NCBI GenBank assembly: GCA_028284195.1
Contig: JANQSE010000002.1
Span: 186,001-250,000 of the forward strand
Length of the DNA stretch: 64,000 nucleotides
Direction: 5' to 3'
Source of the DNA: Balneola sp.
GTDB lineage: Bacteria > Bacteroidota > Rhodothermia > Balneolales > Balneolaceae
The notes below the pieces were generated by a model. The model was given only the letters and a program-made list of their open reading frames with translations. It did no database searches and had not been told where the DNA came from. The position numbers were made by a program, and so were the translations under genes. Below are positions 44,701 to 53,206 of this stretch, piece after piece. Within the stretch, counting starts at the first letter, position 1. Every line of letters starts with the position of its first letter.

Positions 44701-46309
44701 ATGCCTGAAAATTTAAATTGGAATTTTTTATTTGTGCGAACCCATCGGCCAAAACAGAATCTTTATTTATCGTACCTTTTAAACGGAAGAGTTTTAGGGG
44801 TTGTTTTTCTATAGCTATATGATGAACCAGTCCAATGCGTTTATAAAAGTTATAGTTTTTAAGCTGATTTTGGTGATTATATTGTATGGGTGAATTTGAT
44901 ATTCTGAATGCCCAGGGTTTTTCAGAAAGCTTAAATCCGGAACCATTTACGCTTCCTCTTAAAGATAAATTACTTTTTGGAGCTTCGTCTGCCCAGTGAG
45001 CTGCATTAAAGTCCTGAAGCACAAACCCGATATCCCAGGAAGTAGTATCTGAAAAGATATTTCGGATTTGGGAATTGGTGGTCAGCCGTTCATCCCGGAG
45101 GGTAGTTGCGTCAAGGTTTGCAAGCACTTCGCCTTCTATATATGTACCGCTGCCAAAAAAGCGACGCAAGTTATAATCCTCATATCGTATTCCCTCGATG
45201 GTAAATCCCCAGGTTATATCTGCTTTTTTATAATTGCTTGTAAGTATTCCGTCCATGGTAGCATGGAACAAACCAGTTTGAATATCTAATGAATTGTTAG
45301 TAAGTGCAGCCAGGTTCAAGTTGTTTCCGGTTACTCCAAATCTTGTTAGTGTAGGTGTACCAGATAGGTCCAGATTGGCTACCGCAACAAGTTCATCAAT
45401 AAAAATTCCGTCCAGGTTTAACTCTAACTCTAAGCTATCCACACTACCACCAGCTTTAAGGGAAACAGTAAATTCTTCTGGTGGTATATCTTGGCTGAGG
45501 TAAGCATTGATATCCAGGCTGGAAAGAGGGGTTAGTTTTGTGTGGGCATTTACCAGAGAATCTTTGGTATCGAAAAACCCGTTTGCTTCCAGTATAGATT
45601 GTCCGGTGCTAACCATCAACTGTTGAAGAGAAATGGTTGAGTTTTCATAACCACCGGAAGTTTTTATCTGGATAGGCTCAGGTAATCTGCCTTCCTGTAA
45701 CAAAAAACTAAGATTGGAAAGTGAAGCTTCCACCTCATCGGCAAATAAAAGCCCGGCTGTAAGTGTTACATTGTTTATTGCTAATGAGGTATCAGGCAGA
45801 AAAGTGGGGGAGCTTATTTTAATTTTTGAACCAGATACCTGTATTTCATTTATGCTGAATCTAAAACCAGATTTTTGGCTGGAAGTACCTGGCTTGACAA
45901 CTTCCTGAATATTAAATGTAGGAGCAGAATTTTTATCAGTCGGATTTTCTTCAGCGAAAACAGATGCGTTTTGAACCAGTAATTTCTCAATTTCAAAAAC
46001 TCCAAAAAAATAGCTAAGTAAATCGTATTCAATTTTGAGAGTATCAAAACTAATTAATGTATCTGGGTTACTAACCAAAGTATTAATGAGTTGAACTTCT
46101 TTCCATAAATCTCCCTTGAGTGTTTCAATTGATAGGTGAGTGTTAAGGTTTTGACGGGCAATTTCTTCGATCTTATTTTTGGCAAAGTCTTGAACAAATG
46201 TAGTTTTTAAAGAAAGCCGTACTGCAGCTAAGAACAAAACAGCTAATGCGAACGCCCAGAGGGTTGCTTTTAAAAAGCGAGTATTGGTATGTGCTGATGG
46301 GTTGTTCAT
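41768..46309 (-). CDS. tamB: TamB-like translocation/assembly module protein
   Basis: A 1513-residue inner-membrane-anchored periplasmic protein. One N-terminal membrane helix (about 12-30), followed by over a thousand residues of repeating short beta strands, as in AsmA/TamB lipid-channel proteins. The C-terminal region (about 1130-1500) is the conserved TamB/DUF490 domain: FLFGTLEGISGYLRPLGK, DLEEANMAFSG, YNPSLRKGTEEITLHYIVKG. It acts with TamA in envelope protein insertion or phospholipid transport between membranes. It starts 1 bp into the tamA stop (TAATG), so the two are translationally coupled. Confidence 0.92.
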   Translation of the reverse strand: MNNPSAHTNTRFLKATLWAFALAVLFLAAVRLSLKTTFVQDFAKNKIEEIARQNLNTHLSIETLKGDLWKEVQLINTLVSNPDTLISFDTLKIEYDLLSYFFGVFEIEKLLVQNASVFAEENPTDKNSAPTFNIQEVVKPGTSSQKSGFRFSINEIQVSGSKIKISSPTFLPDTSLAINNVTLTAGLLFADEVEASLSNLSFLLQEGRLPEPIQIKTSGGYENSTISLQQLMVSTGQSILEANGFFDTKDSLVNAHTKLTPLSSLDINAYLSQDIPPEEFTVSLKAGGSVDSLELELNLDGIFIDELVAVANLDLSGTPTLTRFGVTGNNLNLAALTNNSLDIQTGLFHATMDGILTSNYKKADITWGFTIEGIRYEDYNLRRFFGSGTYIEGEVLANLDATTLRDERLTTNSQIRNIFSDTTSWDIGFVLQDFNAAHWADEAPKSNLSLRGSVNGSGFKLSEKPWAFRISNSPIQYNHQNQLKNYNFYKRIGLVHHIAIEKQPLKLFRLKGTINKDSVLADGFAQIKNSNLNFQASIANYNSERPSYDFVLSSDDFNINELDMVEDFPTSIGFEVYGKGSGSNLATLEADGFAKMDSSFINGAELKKLNAAFEIKKGILQIHDAELISDIASGSFSGRKNILNKKDPENVLSLNLEIKNTQPFAPLVNLETLQGTGIANVDIKESEQGFLQCVAEFDLDNIIVDDLFLANKISGTVNVDFKEQEEGRFELTISKPQIQGTTLQDVHFATESTRSEDSVSGTYSMDIQGNEAGQILSSGNYSLNTENTDASLSIKQLDLTANNERLSLLHDFNISFIDKSIQTDSLELTSTNGAFLSLSIPYADSVKQKARLNGENFEFGTLQEIILNERIIDGVLSGQLYIDRDADNLKGAGNLVLENIEFEGLQADIFTLDFDIKNERLTSNADINWGGKQIVSGNLDVPFNIGDPKKFPNTFFEEPVSGQLEIFPTTMERLQPLLNRFEITKTEGIVSFKSTLSGTAAQPNFDGKLHIQQPVLSNIPLDSVLATFTYNHTKELVSIKTEVLTASQKAADIELEVPFSYNFKTFEVNTVDENSPILANIKTENFNLSVFNDFLNKDYTQKLNGVLNGELSVTRTKNNLNAQGYLDLTESSLTVPVAGITLDDIQSRLEFRGEEIQVSNLKMNSGKGTFKANGSIQLAGLYPETVNINASANQFKLANTNEYNVVVDLNSKLSGHAYSPTASGKLAIKNGFIVLDNFGDKVIEDVQLEGEKAPSYSFYDSLNIDMELSIDKNFFVRNRRYLDMEVEITGSLDAQKKSKDDLFLFGTLEGISGYLRPLGKHFDLEEANMAFSGPADNPELNVRSAYNPSLRKGTEEITLHYIVKGTAKNPEFSFESTPQMEQQDIVCYTLFNRPCYVLDPWQNAFTNQGGASPTDLFTGALLDEVEALATRRLGVDVVQIDNTRVGNETGTSVKTGWYLNEKTFFAILNEITSSDPKTLFILEYALSKNLDLILTEGEDSNRRGIDLRWQFDY

Positions 46310-48294
46310 TAAAAAGCCTGCCCTATACTAAAATGTAAGCCCCATCTGCGCCAGACATTGCTTTTACTGGTATCATTTTGGAATATATTCAGGTCAGCAT
46401 CGGTTGGGTTTAGTTTGTGTGCAATATCTATTCTGATAGGGCCAATTGGTGAGTTATACCGAACCCCGCCTCCTAGCCCATATTGAATAGGTCGTTCGCT
46501 TGTAGTTTTAATTGTTCTCCAGACTTGTCCGCCATCCAGGAAAGCAGCAAGACTCAATCCTTTTAAAAACCGATCTACATTTTGGCGAAGTTCAAAGTTA
46601 AAACTAAAGGTTGCTTTGCCTCCGGTTGGCACATAACCACTAAACGAACCATTTTCTTGATCAAAAACCGGTTCTTTAGGCCCCAACTGTCGTCCGGTCC
46701 AGCCTCGTACCTGGCTGGAACCACCGTTATAGAACCGGATGTCGGCAGGTAATGAATCTTGCTTTGCGTAATAAATTGAACCACCCGAAACCCGCGCAGC
46801 TGCAAATAGGTTGTCGGTAATTTTTTTATAGCCTCTTAGATCAATAGAAGCTTTTTGAAAAGAAAAGGTGGCTTCATTGAGCAATCCGGAAAGTTCGAGA
46901 AAAGGCTGAATGATAAATCCATTTCCACCGCTGGGAAGCCCTTGAGAAGCATAGAAATTTATTTTAAAGGAAGATATGTTGTAATTCAAAACACTATCAG
47001 GGCTTACAATAGAATTCCCAAACTCGTCTCTGCCAACATCAAATTCGCGGTTAAGGGTAAAATTGTAAGAGAAAGTGCCTGTCACTGATTTATTATAATT
47101 ATATCCAAAACTGTTTTGGATACCTCCGGTGGCAATCGAATAATTTTTCTCGATCCTTCTTTGAACAAATGGCGACAAAGTGATATTGCTTTTTGTATTG
47201 TATATATAGGGAAAGAGATAATCTGCCCCAAGTCTTAAATCATAAGCAGAAACTCTGGTTGAAGCAGTAAAGCGCTCTCCTTTTCCACGCATGTTTCTGT
47301 ATGTCCATGAAGCTTGCGTTCGTAACAGTTTATATGAGTTTGTAAAAGTTAGCCTTCCTTTAAACCGGTCATAGTTTCCTATTCCGATTGTAGCTCTTAC
47401 CGATCGAAGCGTTCGCTCCCGTACTCGTAATAACACATTAAGGGTGGAGTCTTGTTCTTGTTGCGGTATAGAAACCAGTGCAAACCGGAATAAATGATGG
47501 TTAAAAAGTTCGCGTTGTGCATCTCGCATATGCCTGTCATTAAAATAAGTATCCTTTTCAATTCCTGTTTCTCTGCGGATGTATTTGGCATCGAGGGTGG
47601 TTTCACCTTCGACCTGGATAGAATCGAAAGTAGCACGCGGGCCGGGATAGGTAAGCATGAACACATTGGCAAGTTTAGCTGTAGAATCTACATTGGCTTG
47701 TATTTCAGAATAGGCATATGGATACCCAAGATTCCTCAGAATTTGAGAAATATCGTTTTCCACATTTGATTTAAGAACGGGTTGAAAGACGCTTCCTTTT
47801 TTGTAAAGCAACCGGTTTAGTTGACGAGTAAAATCACTGCTATTAAATATTACAAGGCTGTCTTTTTTTGATGCTTTTGTAATTATCTGAACAGAATCTA
47901 TTCTTATGGGAGCATTTTCTAACACCGTAAAAACAAGTTCCTTTTTCCATTCCCTGTTTTTTGATTTTAGCTTATATGTTACTTCTACCTCGTTATATCC
48001 TCTTCGTTGGTAAAAACGTTTAATTCTGATGGCATCTCTTCGTATTTCTGATATAGAAGCGTAATACCCTTTTTCATTGAAAAATGTGATTTTTTTCCAG
48101 ATTGATGGAGCTTCATTGGCAATATAATTTTTAATGACGATATCAGAATATTGCCTGTTACCTTCAATTTTAACATTCCAGATCCGGTCAGGTTTTCCTT
48201 CATTTTTTTGTGCCAGTAAGCTATTTTCCGGAATACTGAATAAGCACAAAAAGATTATGTAAATTCCGATATGTTTTTGAAAAAAAGGTTTCAA
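46309..48294 (-). CDS. tamA: TamA-like outer-membrane protein (BamA/Omp85 superfamily)
   Basis: A 661-residue Omp85 protein with a signal peptide (about 7-28), POTRA domains (about 35-310, for example IWNVKIEGNRQYSDIVI and ATFDSIQVEGETTLDAKYI), and a C-terminal beta-barrel (about 320-661) containing RYNSPIGPIRIDIAHKL and ending HFSIGQAF, with a terminal aromatic. GSSQVRGW matches the conserved barrel motif near residue 540. It pairs with the downstream TamB, with which it overlaps by 1 bp. The start at 48294 gives a normal signal peptide. Confidence 0.9.
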   Translation of the reverse strand: MKPFFQKHIGIYIIFLCLFSIPENSLLAQKNEGKPDRIWNVKIEGNRQYSDIVIKNYIANEAPSIWKKITFFNEKGYYASISEIRRDAIRIKRFYQRRGYNEVEVTYKLKSKNREWKKELVFTVLENAPIRIDSVQIITKASKKDSLVIFNSSDFTRQLNRLLYKKGSVFQPVLKSNVENDISQILRNLGYPYAYSEIQANVDSTAKLANVFMLTYPGPRATFDSIQVEGETTLDAKYIRRETGIEKDTYFNDRHMRDAQRELFNHHLFRFALVSIPQQEQDSTLNVLLRVRERTLRSVRATIGIGNYDRFKGRLTFTNSYKLLRTQASWTYRNMRGKGERFTASTRVSAYDLRLGADYLFPYIYNTKSNITLSPFVQRRIEKNYSIATGGIQNSFGYNYNKSVTGTFSYNFTLNREFDVGRDEFGNSIVSPDSVLNYNISSFKINFYASQGLPSGGNGFIIQPFLELSGLLNEATFSFQKASIDLRGYKKITDNLFAAARVSGGSIYYAKQDSLPADIRFYNGGSSQVRGWTGRQLGPKEPVFDQENGSFSGYVPTGGKATFSFNFELRQNVDRFLKGLSLAAFLDGGQVWRTIKTTSERPIQYGLGGGVRYNSPIGPIRIDIAHKLNPTDADLNIFQNDTSKSNVWRRWGLHFSIGQAF

Positions 48295-48385
48295 CTACAC
48301 CTGCTCTGGCTTTTCATACGTATGATTTTACTTGATAAAAACTGATCTCAATTTTATAACTAATCAAAGGTACAAACTGTTTCAT

Positions 48386-49648
48386 ATGAAGTTTTTTTGG
48401 CTGCCTGTGCTGTTGCTTATCGTAGGTTTAAATTGTACATCTTCGAAGGAATTTACAGGCTTTTCTTACGATCCTCCCGATGTTACAAATACTAAAGATA
48501 GGGAAGTAAAACCGCAATACAGAAGAATTATTGGAACGGGACAGCCTGTTGTTTGGGTATCTAACAACTTTGAAGGTGCAAGGCTTAGTAATTTTTATGC
48601 AGTTAATGATTCTACATTCGAAGCATTTATAGAGCCGGAGAATTTTCCTATTAACAACAGCCCTTGGTATGCTTTTAAAATATGGAGTGATACTGTAAGA
48701 ACTATTTCGTTACGGCTTAACTATAAGGACGCGCGGCACCGATATATTCCCAAAATAAAAATAGATGAAAAGTTCACCCCGATAGATATTGAGCAAGCAA
48801 TATACGATTCCGTTGGAAAAACACTGGAATTCAAGCTTAAGGTTGATCCCAAACCGAAGCTGGTGAGTGCTCAAATAATTACCGATAACGAATTTTTTGA
48901 TAAATGGCTTTCCAAAATAACCAAAAAGCCTTTTGTGAATATTGAACAAATTGGGATATCTAATCTTGGTAATTCAATAAAAGAAATAAGTATTAACGAA
49001 GTGCTCAACGATAAAGAAGCCGGTGTTTTAGTAATAATGAGCCGGCAGCATCCGCCTGAAGTATCGGGTTTTTTAGCTTCCCTGTTTTTTATAGAGGAGC
49101 TAAGTGCAGAAAGTGAACTGGCAGAAAATTTCAGATCAGAGTTTAAAGTAAGGATGTTTCCATTAATCAATCCGGATGGGGTGTTAAACGGGCACTGGAG
49201 GCATAACGCCGCAGGAGTAGACTTGAACCGTGATTGGGAGAATTTTAATCAGCCCGAAACACGAGCGGTAAGAGACGCTCTGTTACCGATCTTAAAAACC
49301 CCTAAAAGGAAAGTGTTTTACGGGATCGATTTTCATTCAACCAACGAAAATATATTCTATCCGATAGAGGAAAGTGTTAAAACATACCCTGATAATTTTA
49401 CACAAAAGTGGATTTCATTTATCGAATCCGATAATTCTGATATTGAATTTGCAACAGAAGAATTTGATACTAGTTCGCCCATTTTTAAGAATTGGATATT
49501 TAGAACTTTTGGAGCCGATGCGGTTACCTTCGAGGTTTATGATGAGCTTGATATAAAAACCATAGAGAAAATTTCACGCTCAGCGGCACAAAGCCTGATG
49601 AGGCTGCTTTTGGGAGAAAAGTCAAAAACAAGATTTAATAAAAACTAA
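48386..49648 (+). CDS. M14-family zinc carboxypeptidase-like lipoprotein
   Basis: From the ATG at 48386 the protein has 420 residues, with a signal peptide and lipobox (VGLNC, Cys near residue 17). The M14 zinc site is present as RQHPPEVSG (H and E ligands) and DFHSTNENIF (second histidine). NPDGVLNGHWRHNAAGVDLNRDW matches the substrate-binding Asn-Arg signature, and FEVYDEL supplies the catalytic glutamate. A long N-terminal beta-rich domain (about 20-190) precedes the catalytic domain. The family cleaves C-terminal residues or peptidoglycan peptides. A longer frame from 48332 lacks a signal peptide and is less likely. Confidence 0.85.
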   Translation: MKFFWLPVLLLIVGLNCTSSKEFTGFSYDPPDVTNTKDREVKPQYRRIIGTGQPVVWVSNNFEGARLSNFYAVNDSTFEAFIEPENFPINNSPWYAFKIWSDTVRTISLRLNYKDARHRYIPKIKIDEKFTPIDIEQAIYDSVGKTLEFKLKVDPKPKLVSAQIITDNEFFDKWLSKITKKPFVNIEQIGISNLGNSIKEISINEVLNDKEAGVLVIMSRQHPPEVSGFLASLFFIEELSAESELAENFRSEFKVRMFPLINPDGVLNGHWRHNAAGVDLNRDWENFNQPETRAVRDALLPILKTPKRKVFYGIDFHSTNENIFYPIEESVKTYPDNFTQKWISFIESDNSDIEFATEEFDTSSPIFKNWIFRTFGADAVTFEVYDELDIKTIEKISRSAAQSLMRLLLGEKSKTRFNKN

Positions 49649-49683
49649 CTTTTTTAAATGCTAATTTTTTTTAAACTTGGAAC

Positions 49684-50142
49684 ATGGAAGGAATTAAACT
49701 ACTAAGAGAAGGGCTTAACAACTGGAAACTTCGCCTAGTTTTAAGTGCAATACTTTGCATTATGGGGCTTGCTGGTTTGGTTAGCATGATTTTAGGACTT
49801 TTTATGAGCCTAAGTGTTTATGATAAATCCATTGTGGCGATTGCAATTTGGATGGTGGGCATACCTGCATATCTGATCTTAAGCGGCCTTGCAAAGATCA
49901 CCCCGCAAACCATTGCACAATTTATCAACGAAAATAATGACAATGTTGAAGGGGATATACAGGTATTATTACAGAATGTTGACGAGCTGGATGAAGAGAG
50001 CAAAACTCAGCAACAAAAATTGATCAAGTTTTTCAACGAAACTCCTTTATACAAATTCCTGCCGGATAGACCTGTTAAACAAGCCTATGTTCTCATGCTC
50101 ATTTCGATGATGATGAGCTTTGGTATCTGGGTTATTTCTTGA
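49684..50142 (+). CDS. Small membrane protein, unknown function
   Basis: A 152-residue protein with three or four hydrophobic segments: two near the N-terminus (about 17-45 and 53-70) and one at the C-terminus (about 130-150). A hydrophilic linker in between is rich in E, N and D (LLQNVDELDEESKTQQQKLI). No family recognised. It stands alone 36 bp after the M14 gene and about 80 bp before prfC, in the same direction. TAAACTTG just before the ATG resembles a -7 element. Confidence 0.55.
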   Translation: MEGIKLLREGLNNWKLRLVLSAILCIMGLAGLVSMILGLFMSLSVYDKSIVAIAIWMVGIPAYLILSGLAKITPQTIAQFINENNDNVEGDIQVLLQNVDELDEESKTQQQKLIKFFNETPLYKFLPDRPVKQAYVLMLISMMMSFGIWVIS

Positions 50143-50221
50143 TAGCATTCGGCTAATATTATATAGGTAAAAAAGTGGCATAAACTGTATTTTTTAGCCA
50201 ACCTTATAAAAAAGAAACTTC

Positions 50222-51832
50222 ATGTCCCCAACGGCAACAGCCGACTCAACAATTTCTAAAGAAGCAAAAAGACGACGCACGTTCGCCATTATTTCGCACC
50301 CCGATGCGGGTAAAACCACACTTACCGAAAAGTTACTTCTATATGGCGGAGCTATTCATGAAGCAGGCTCTGTTCGTGCCCGTAAAGCTTCGCACCATGC
50401 AGCTTCAGACTGGATGGCCATCGAAAAAGAGCGAGGCATTTCTGTTACTTCATCGGTAATGCGTTTCGAGAAAGACGGAATTAAATATAACCTGCTGGAT
50501 ACTCCGGGGCACAAAGATTTCTCAGAGGATACATTAAGAACACTGGTTGCAGCCGATTCAGGGCTCATGGTGATTGATGTGGCAAAGGGAGTTGAGGAAC
50601 AAACAGAAAAATTGTTTGAAGTGTGTAAGCTCCGTGAGGTTCCCGTTATAACCTTTGTGAATAAATGCGACCGGCCGGGTATGGATCCACTTGAGGTATT
50701 AAGTAATGTGGAGGAGAAGCTTGGCATCGAAGCTGTTCCAGCCAGCTGGCCATTAGGTTACGGGCAAAAATTTCAGGGTATTTATGATGTTATCGGAAAC
50801 AAGGTTCATGTATATGAAAAAGCCGACCATGGTGCTAAGAAGGCAATCACCGAAACATTGGATATAGAAGCCGCTTTAGAACAAAGTAACCTCTCGGATG
50901 CTGAAAAGGATGCTTTTCGGGAAGAAATTATGCTGATTGAAGATATGTACCCGAACATGGATAAAGAGCTCTATAATTCCGGTAAAGTTACTCCGGTTTT
51001 TTTTGGTTCGGCACTGAACAATTTTGGGCTGGATGTATTTCTGAATTATTTCCACCAGCTTGCACCATCTCCCCAAGGGTATGAAAAGGCAGAAGGTGGT
51101 GAACGAAGCATTGACGATGCTTTCTCAGGATTCATCTTCAAAATGCAGGCAAATATGAATCCGGGACACCGCGATTGTGCCGCCTTCATTCGGGTTGCCT
51201 CCGGAAAATTTCAGCGTGGTCAGAATGTAACCATTTCTCACTCCGGGAAAAAAATCAAAATGGCTACTCCGCACACTTTGATGGGAGATGAGCGCCAGCT
51301 CATGGAAGAGGCTTATCCGGGTGATATTGTTTCTATTTTTAATCCGGGAGATTTCAGAATCGGTACTACAATTTTTGAAAAAAATGATGTCCGTTTTGAT
51401 GTGATCCCTTTGTTCACTCCTGAACACTTCCAGAAAGTAGCTACTAAAGATCCTTTCAAAAGAAAGCAACTCCGGGAAGGGTTAAAACAGCTTTCTGAGG
51501 AAGGTGTGGTTCACGTATTTGAAGTACCAAATGGAGTTGGAAATGAATTACTTCTGGGGACGGTGGGTGTGCTTCAGTTTGAAGTGGTAGAACACCGAAT
51601 GCAGGAAGAGTACAGTGTTGAGTTGGTAAAAACGCCAGTAGCTTATTATTGCGCGCGCTGGTTGCCCAATGATAAGCCTGAAGTGACTGAAAAACTGGAG
51701 GCAAGTTATTCAACTCATGTAACCAAAGACATGGAAGAAAACCCTATTGTGTTATTTGATTCCATGTACGCCCTGAATCAGGCTGAAGAAAAGGTTGGAG
51801 CAGAAAATCTGTTTAAGTTTAAGCAGGGATAA
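50222..51832 (+). CDS. prfC: Peptide chain release factor 3
   Basis: GTPase that recycles RF1/RF2 after termination. 536 residues, the usual length. G1 HPDAGKTTL (near residue 22), G2 in the GISVTSSVM switch region, G3 DTPGHKDF (near 97), and G4 NKCDRPG (near 148). The EF-Tu-like domain 2 (about 310-400) and the RF3-specific C-terminal domain (VVEHRMQEEY) follow. Its start is an ATG preceded by AAGAAAC. It is a single-gene unit; a terminator belonging to the convergent M56 operon lies just downstream. Confidence 0.96.
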   Translation: MSPTATADSTISKEAKRRRTFAIISHPDAGKTTLTEKLLLYGGAIHEAGSVRARKASHHAASDWMAIEKERGISVTSSVMRFEKDGIKYNLLDTPGHKDFSEDTLRTLVAADSGLMVIDVAKGVEEQTEKLFEVCKLREVPVITFVNKCDRPGMDPLEVLSNVEEKLGIEAVPASWPLGYGQKFQGIYDVIGNKVHVYEKADHGAKKAITETLDIEAALEQSNLSDAEKDAFREEIMLIEDMYPNMDKELYNSGKVTPVFFGSALNNFGLDVFLNYFHQLAPSPQGYEKAEGGERSIDDAFSGFIFKMQANMNPGHRDCAAFIRVASGKFQRGQNVTISHSGKKIKMATPHTLMGDERQLMEEAYPGDIVSIFNPGDFRIGTTIFEKNDVRFDVIPLFTPEHFQKVATKDPFKRKQLREGLKQLSEEGVVHVFEVPNGVGNELLLGTVGVLQFEVVEHRMQEEYSVELVKTPVAYYCARWLPNDKPEVTEKLEASYSTHVTKDMEENPIVLFDSMYALNQAEEKVGAENLFKFKQG

Positions 51833-51834
51833 AT

Positions 51835-51859
51835 AAAAAGGGCCTGATTTCTCAGGCCT
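51835..51859 (-). terminator. Terminator of the BlaI-M56 operon
   Basis: Stem GGCCTGA/TCAGGCC (51841-51847 with 51852-51858), loop TTTC. Read on the minus strand it is followed by a U-rich tail (CTTTTTATTTA). It sits between the convergent stops of prfC and the last M56 gene. Confidence 0.7.
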
Positions 51860-51863
51860 CAAA

Positions 51864-53204
51864 TTAATTTCCGGATTTGATTCTGTTTTCCGGGGTTGGT
51901 GGTAACGGAGGTGGAGGCGGTGGCATTTTTGAACCATCAGTTTTTTTACTCTTCTTAACTATGACCCGATAAGCTGACCTTACTTTATTGTAAGAAGATT
52001 CAAGCTCTTTCTTTGATACATTCTTTGGATTTAAATCCATATAACGCTTTACTGCTATTTGATAGTTCTTTATAGAATTGTCTTTGGGCACCACTTTTTT
52101 AACTCTTGGAGGAGGTGGTGGAGGTAAGGTCATTGCTTTTGGAGGCGGCGGCGGCAAGGTCATTTCTTTTGGAGGAGGTGGAGGCATTAACCCTTTCTGT
52201 TTTTGGAGCTTTCTTATCAAACTGCGAAGCTTTTCAGAATCTGATTTAGTTAGTGATTTGCCATCATCTAGCTTAGTATTCAACTGATCCACCAATTCAC
52301 TAATCGATGCTTCTTTAATGTCCTGAGCACTCGTCTTTTCGCTAAAAGCAAATACAAGAGCTATTAATAGAGGAGCTATCATGAGCTTACGGGGCCAAAC
52401 CCGAAGCTTGTTGTGTTTAGTTGTCATCATTTGTAATCGTTTTTTTGTTAAGGATAAATTAAAACTACTGGTCATCATCGAGCTGCTATCCTGGTTCAGG
52501 TAAGACAGCACTAATTTTTTATAGAGAACGGGATTGCTGCTTTTTAACACTTCTTCGTCAGCAATGAATTCATGATTTAACTGAATGGCTTTTTTGTAGA
52601 AATAAAACACCGGATTAAACCAAAAAACTATTCTCAATATTTCGACAAAAAGAATATCTAATGAATGAAACTGCTTAATGTGTACCAGTTCATGAGCTAT
52701 AACGTTTGCATGAATAGCTCCCTTTTCAAATTTTTTCTTGTTTACAAAAAGTGCAGTGAAAAATGAATGAGGAACGATTTCATCTTCCACTAAAATAAAG
52801 CTCGTTTTATCCTTACTGATAGATCTGTTTCTTTTTATTGCTTTGATAAGCTTCGAAATATTGGACATGAAACGAATAATAAGAAACCCGGTAATACTGA
52901 TATAAGCGAACCACCATAAGAAACTTAAAGAAAGAGGATTTGAACCTGACGCCTCAGCAGAATCACTGAATGAAGAAGCAGTATAATCTGTAACAACAAA
53001 TTCATATACCTGCTCATTTAATTGCTTAACAGGAATAGTAATGGTTTGTTCTAAAGTGATAAAGGGAACCGTTAACCCAAAAACCAAACTAAATAACAAG
53101 AAGTACCGGTTGAACCGGTGCATTTTTTCACGCTCAAGAAATAGCACATAAATCCCAAGCAATATCGCCAGGCAAAGTCCGGATTTGATGAGGTAAAGTA
53201 TCAT
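51864..53204 (-). CDS. BlaR1-like M56 peptidase, copy 3, with proline-rich repeats
   Basis: A 446-residue member of the M56 family, membrane zinc proteases related to the BlaR1/MecR1 sensors. About four membrane helices (ending near residue 290), with a cytoplasmic protease domain between; zinc site HELVHIKQFHSLD (HExxH), and NHEFIADEEVLK for the third ligand. The extracytoplasmic part lacks a beta-lactam-sensing serine-active domain. It carries three 10-residue units of the form PPPPPK-MTL (about 340-375) and a proline-rich C-terminus. It is the last of three paralogs. The ATG is 2 bp after the previous stop. Confidence 0.85.
   Translation of the reverse strand: MILYLIKSGLCLAILLGIYVLFLEREKMHRFNRYFLLFSLVFGLTVPFITLEQTITIPVKQLNEQVYEFVVTDYTASSFSDSAEASGSNPLSLSFLWWFAYISITGFLIIRFMSNISKLIKAIKRNRSISKDKTSFILVEDEIVPHSFFTALFVNKKKFEKGAIHANVIAHELVHIKQFHSLDILFVEILRIVFWFNPVFYFYKKAIQLNHEFIADEEVLKSSNPVLYKKLVLSYLNQDSSSMMTSSFNLSLTKKRLQMMTTKHNKLRVWPRKLMIAPLLIALVFAFSEKTSAQDIKEASISELVDQLNTKLDDGKSLTKSDSEKLRSLIRKLQKQKGLMPPPPPKEMTLPPPPPKAMTLPPPPPPRVKKVVPKDNSIKNYQIAVKRYMDLNPKNVSKKELESSYNKVRSAYRVIVKKSKKTDGSKMPPPPPPLPPTPENRIKSGN
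52110..52190 (-). repeat. 30-bp repeats encoding proline-rich units in M56 copy 3
   Basis: Tandem imperfect units (about three) built of GGNGGN stretches alternating with AAGGTCATTTCTTTT-type spacers encode PPPPP-KEMTL repeats. Copy number is likely to vary between strains. Confidence 0.6.
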
Positions 53205-53206
53205 AA

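Noticed and set aside
51841-51858. The hairpin after prfC as the prfC terminator
   Set aside because: The U-rich tail lies on the minus-strand side, so it fits the end of the M56 operon; the plus-strand side has only a weak T content.
52110-52190. G-rich repeats as a microsatellite or regulatory G-quadruplex
   Set aside because: They are in frame in an M56 gene and encode a regular proline-rich repeat; a G-quadruplex role is possible but not supported by anything else.
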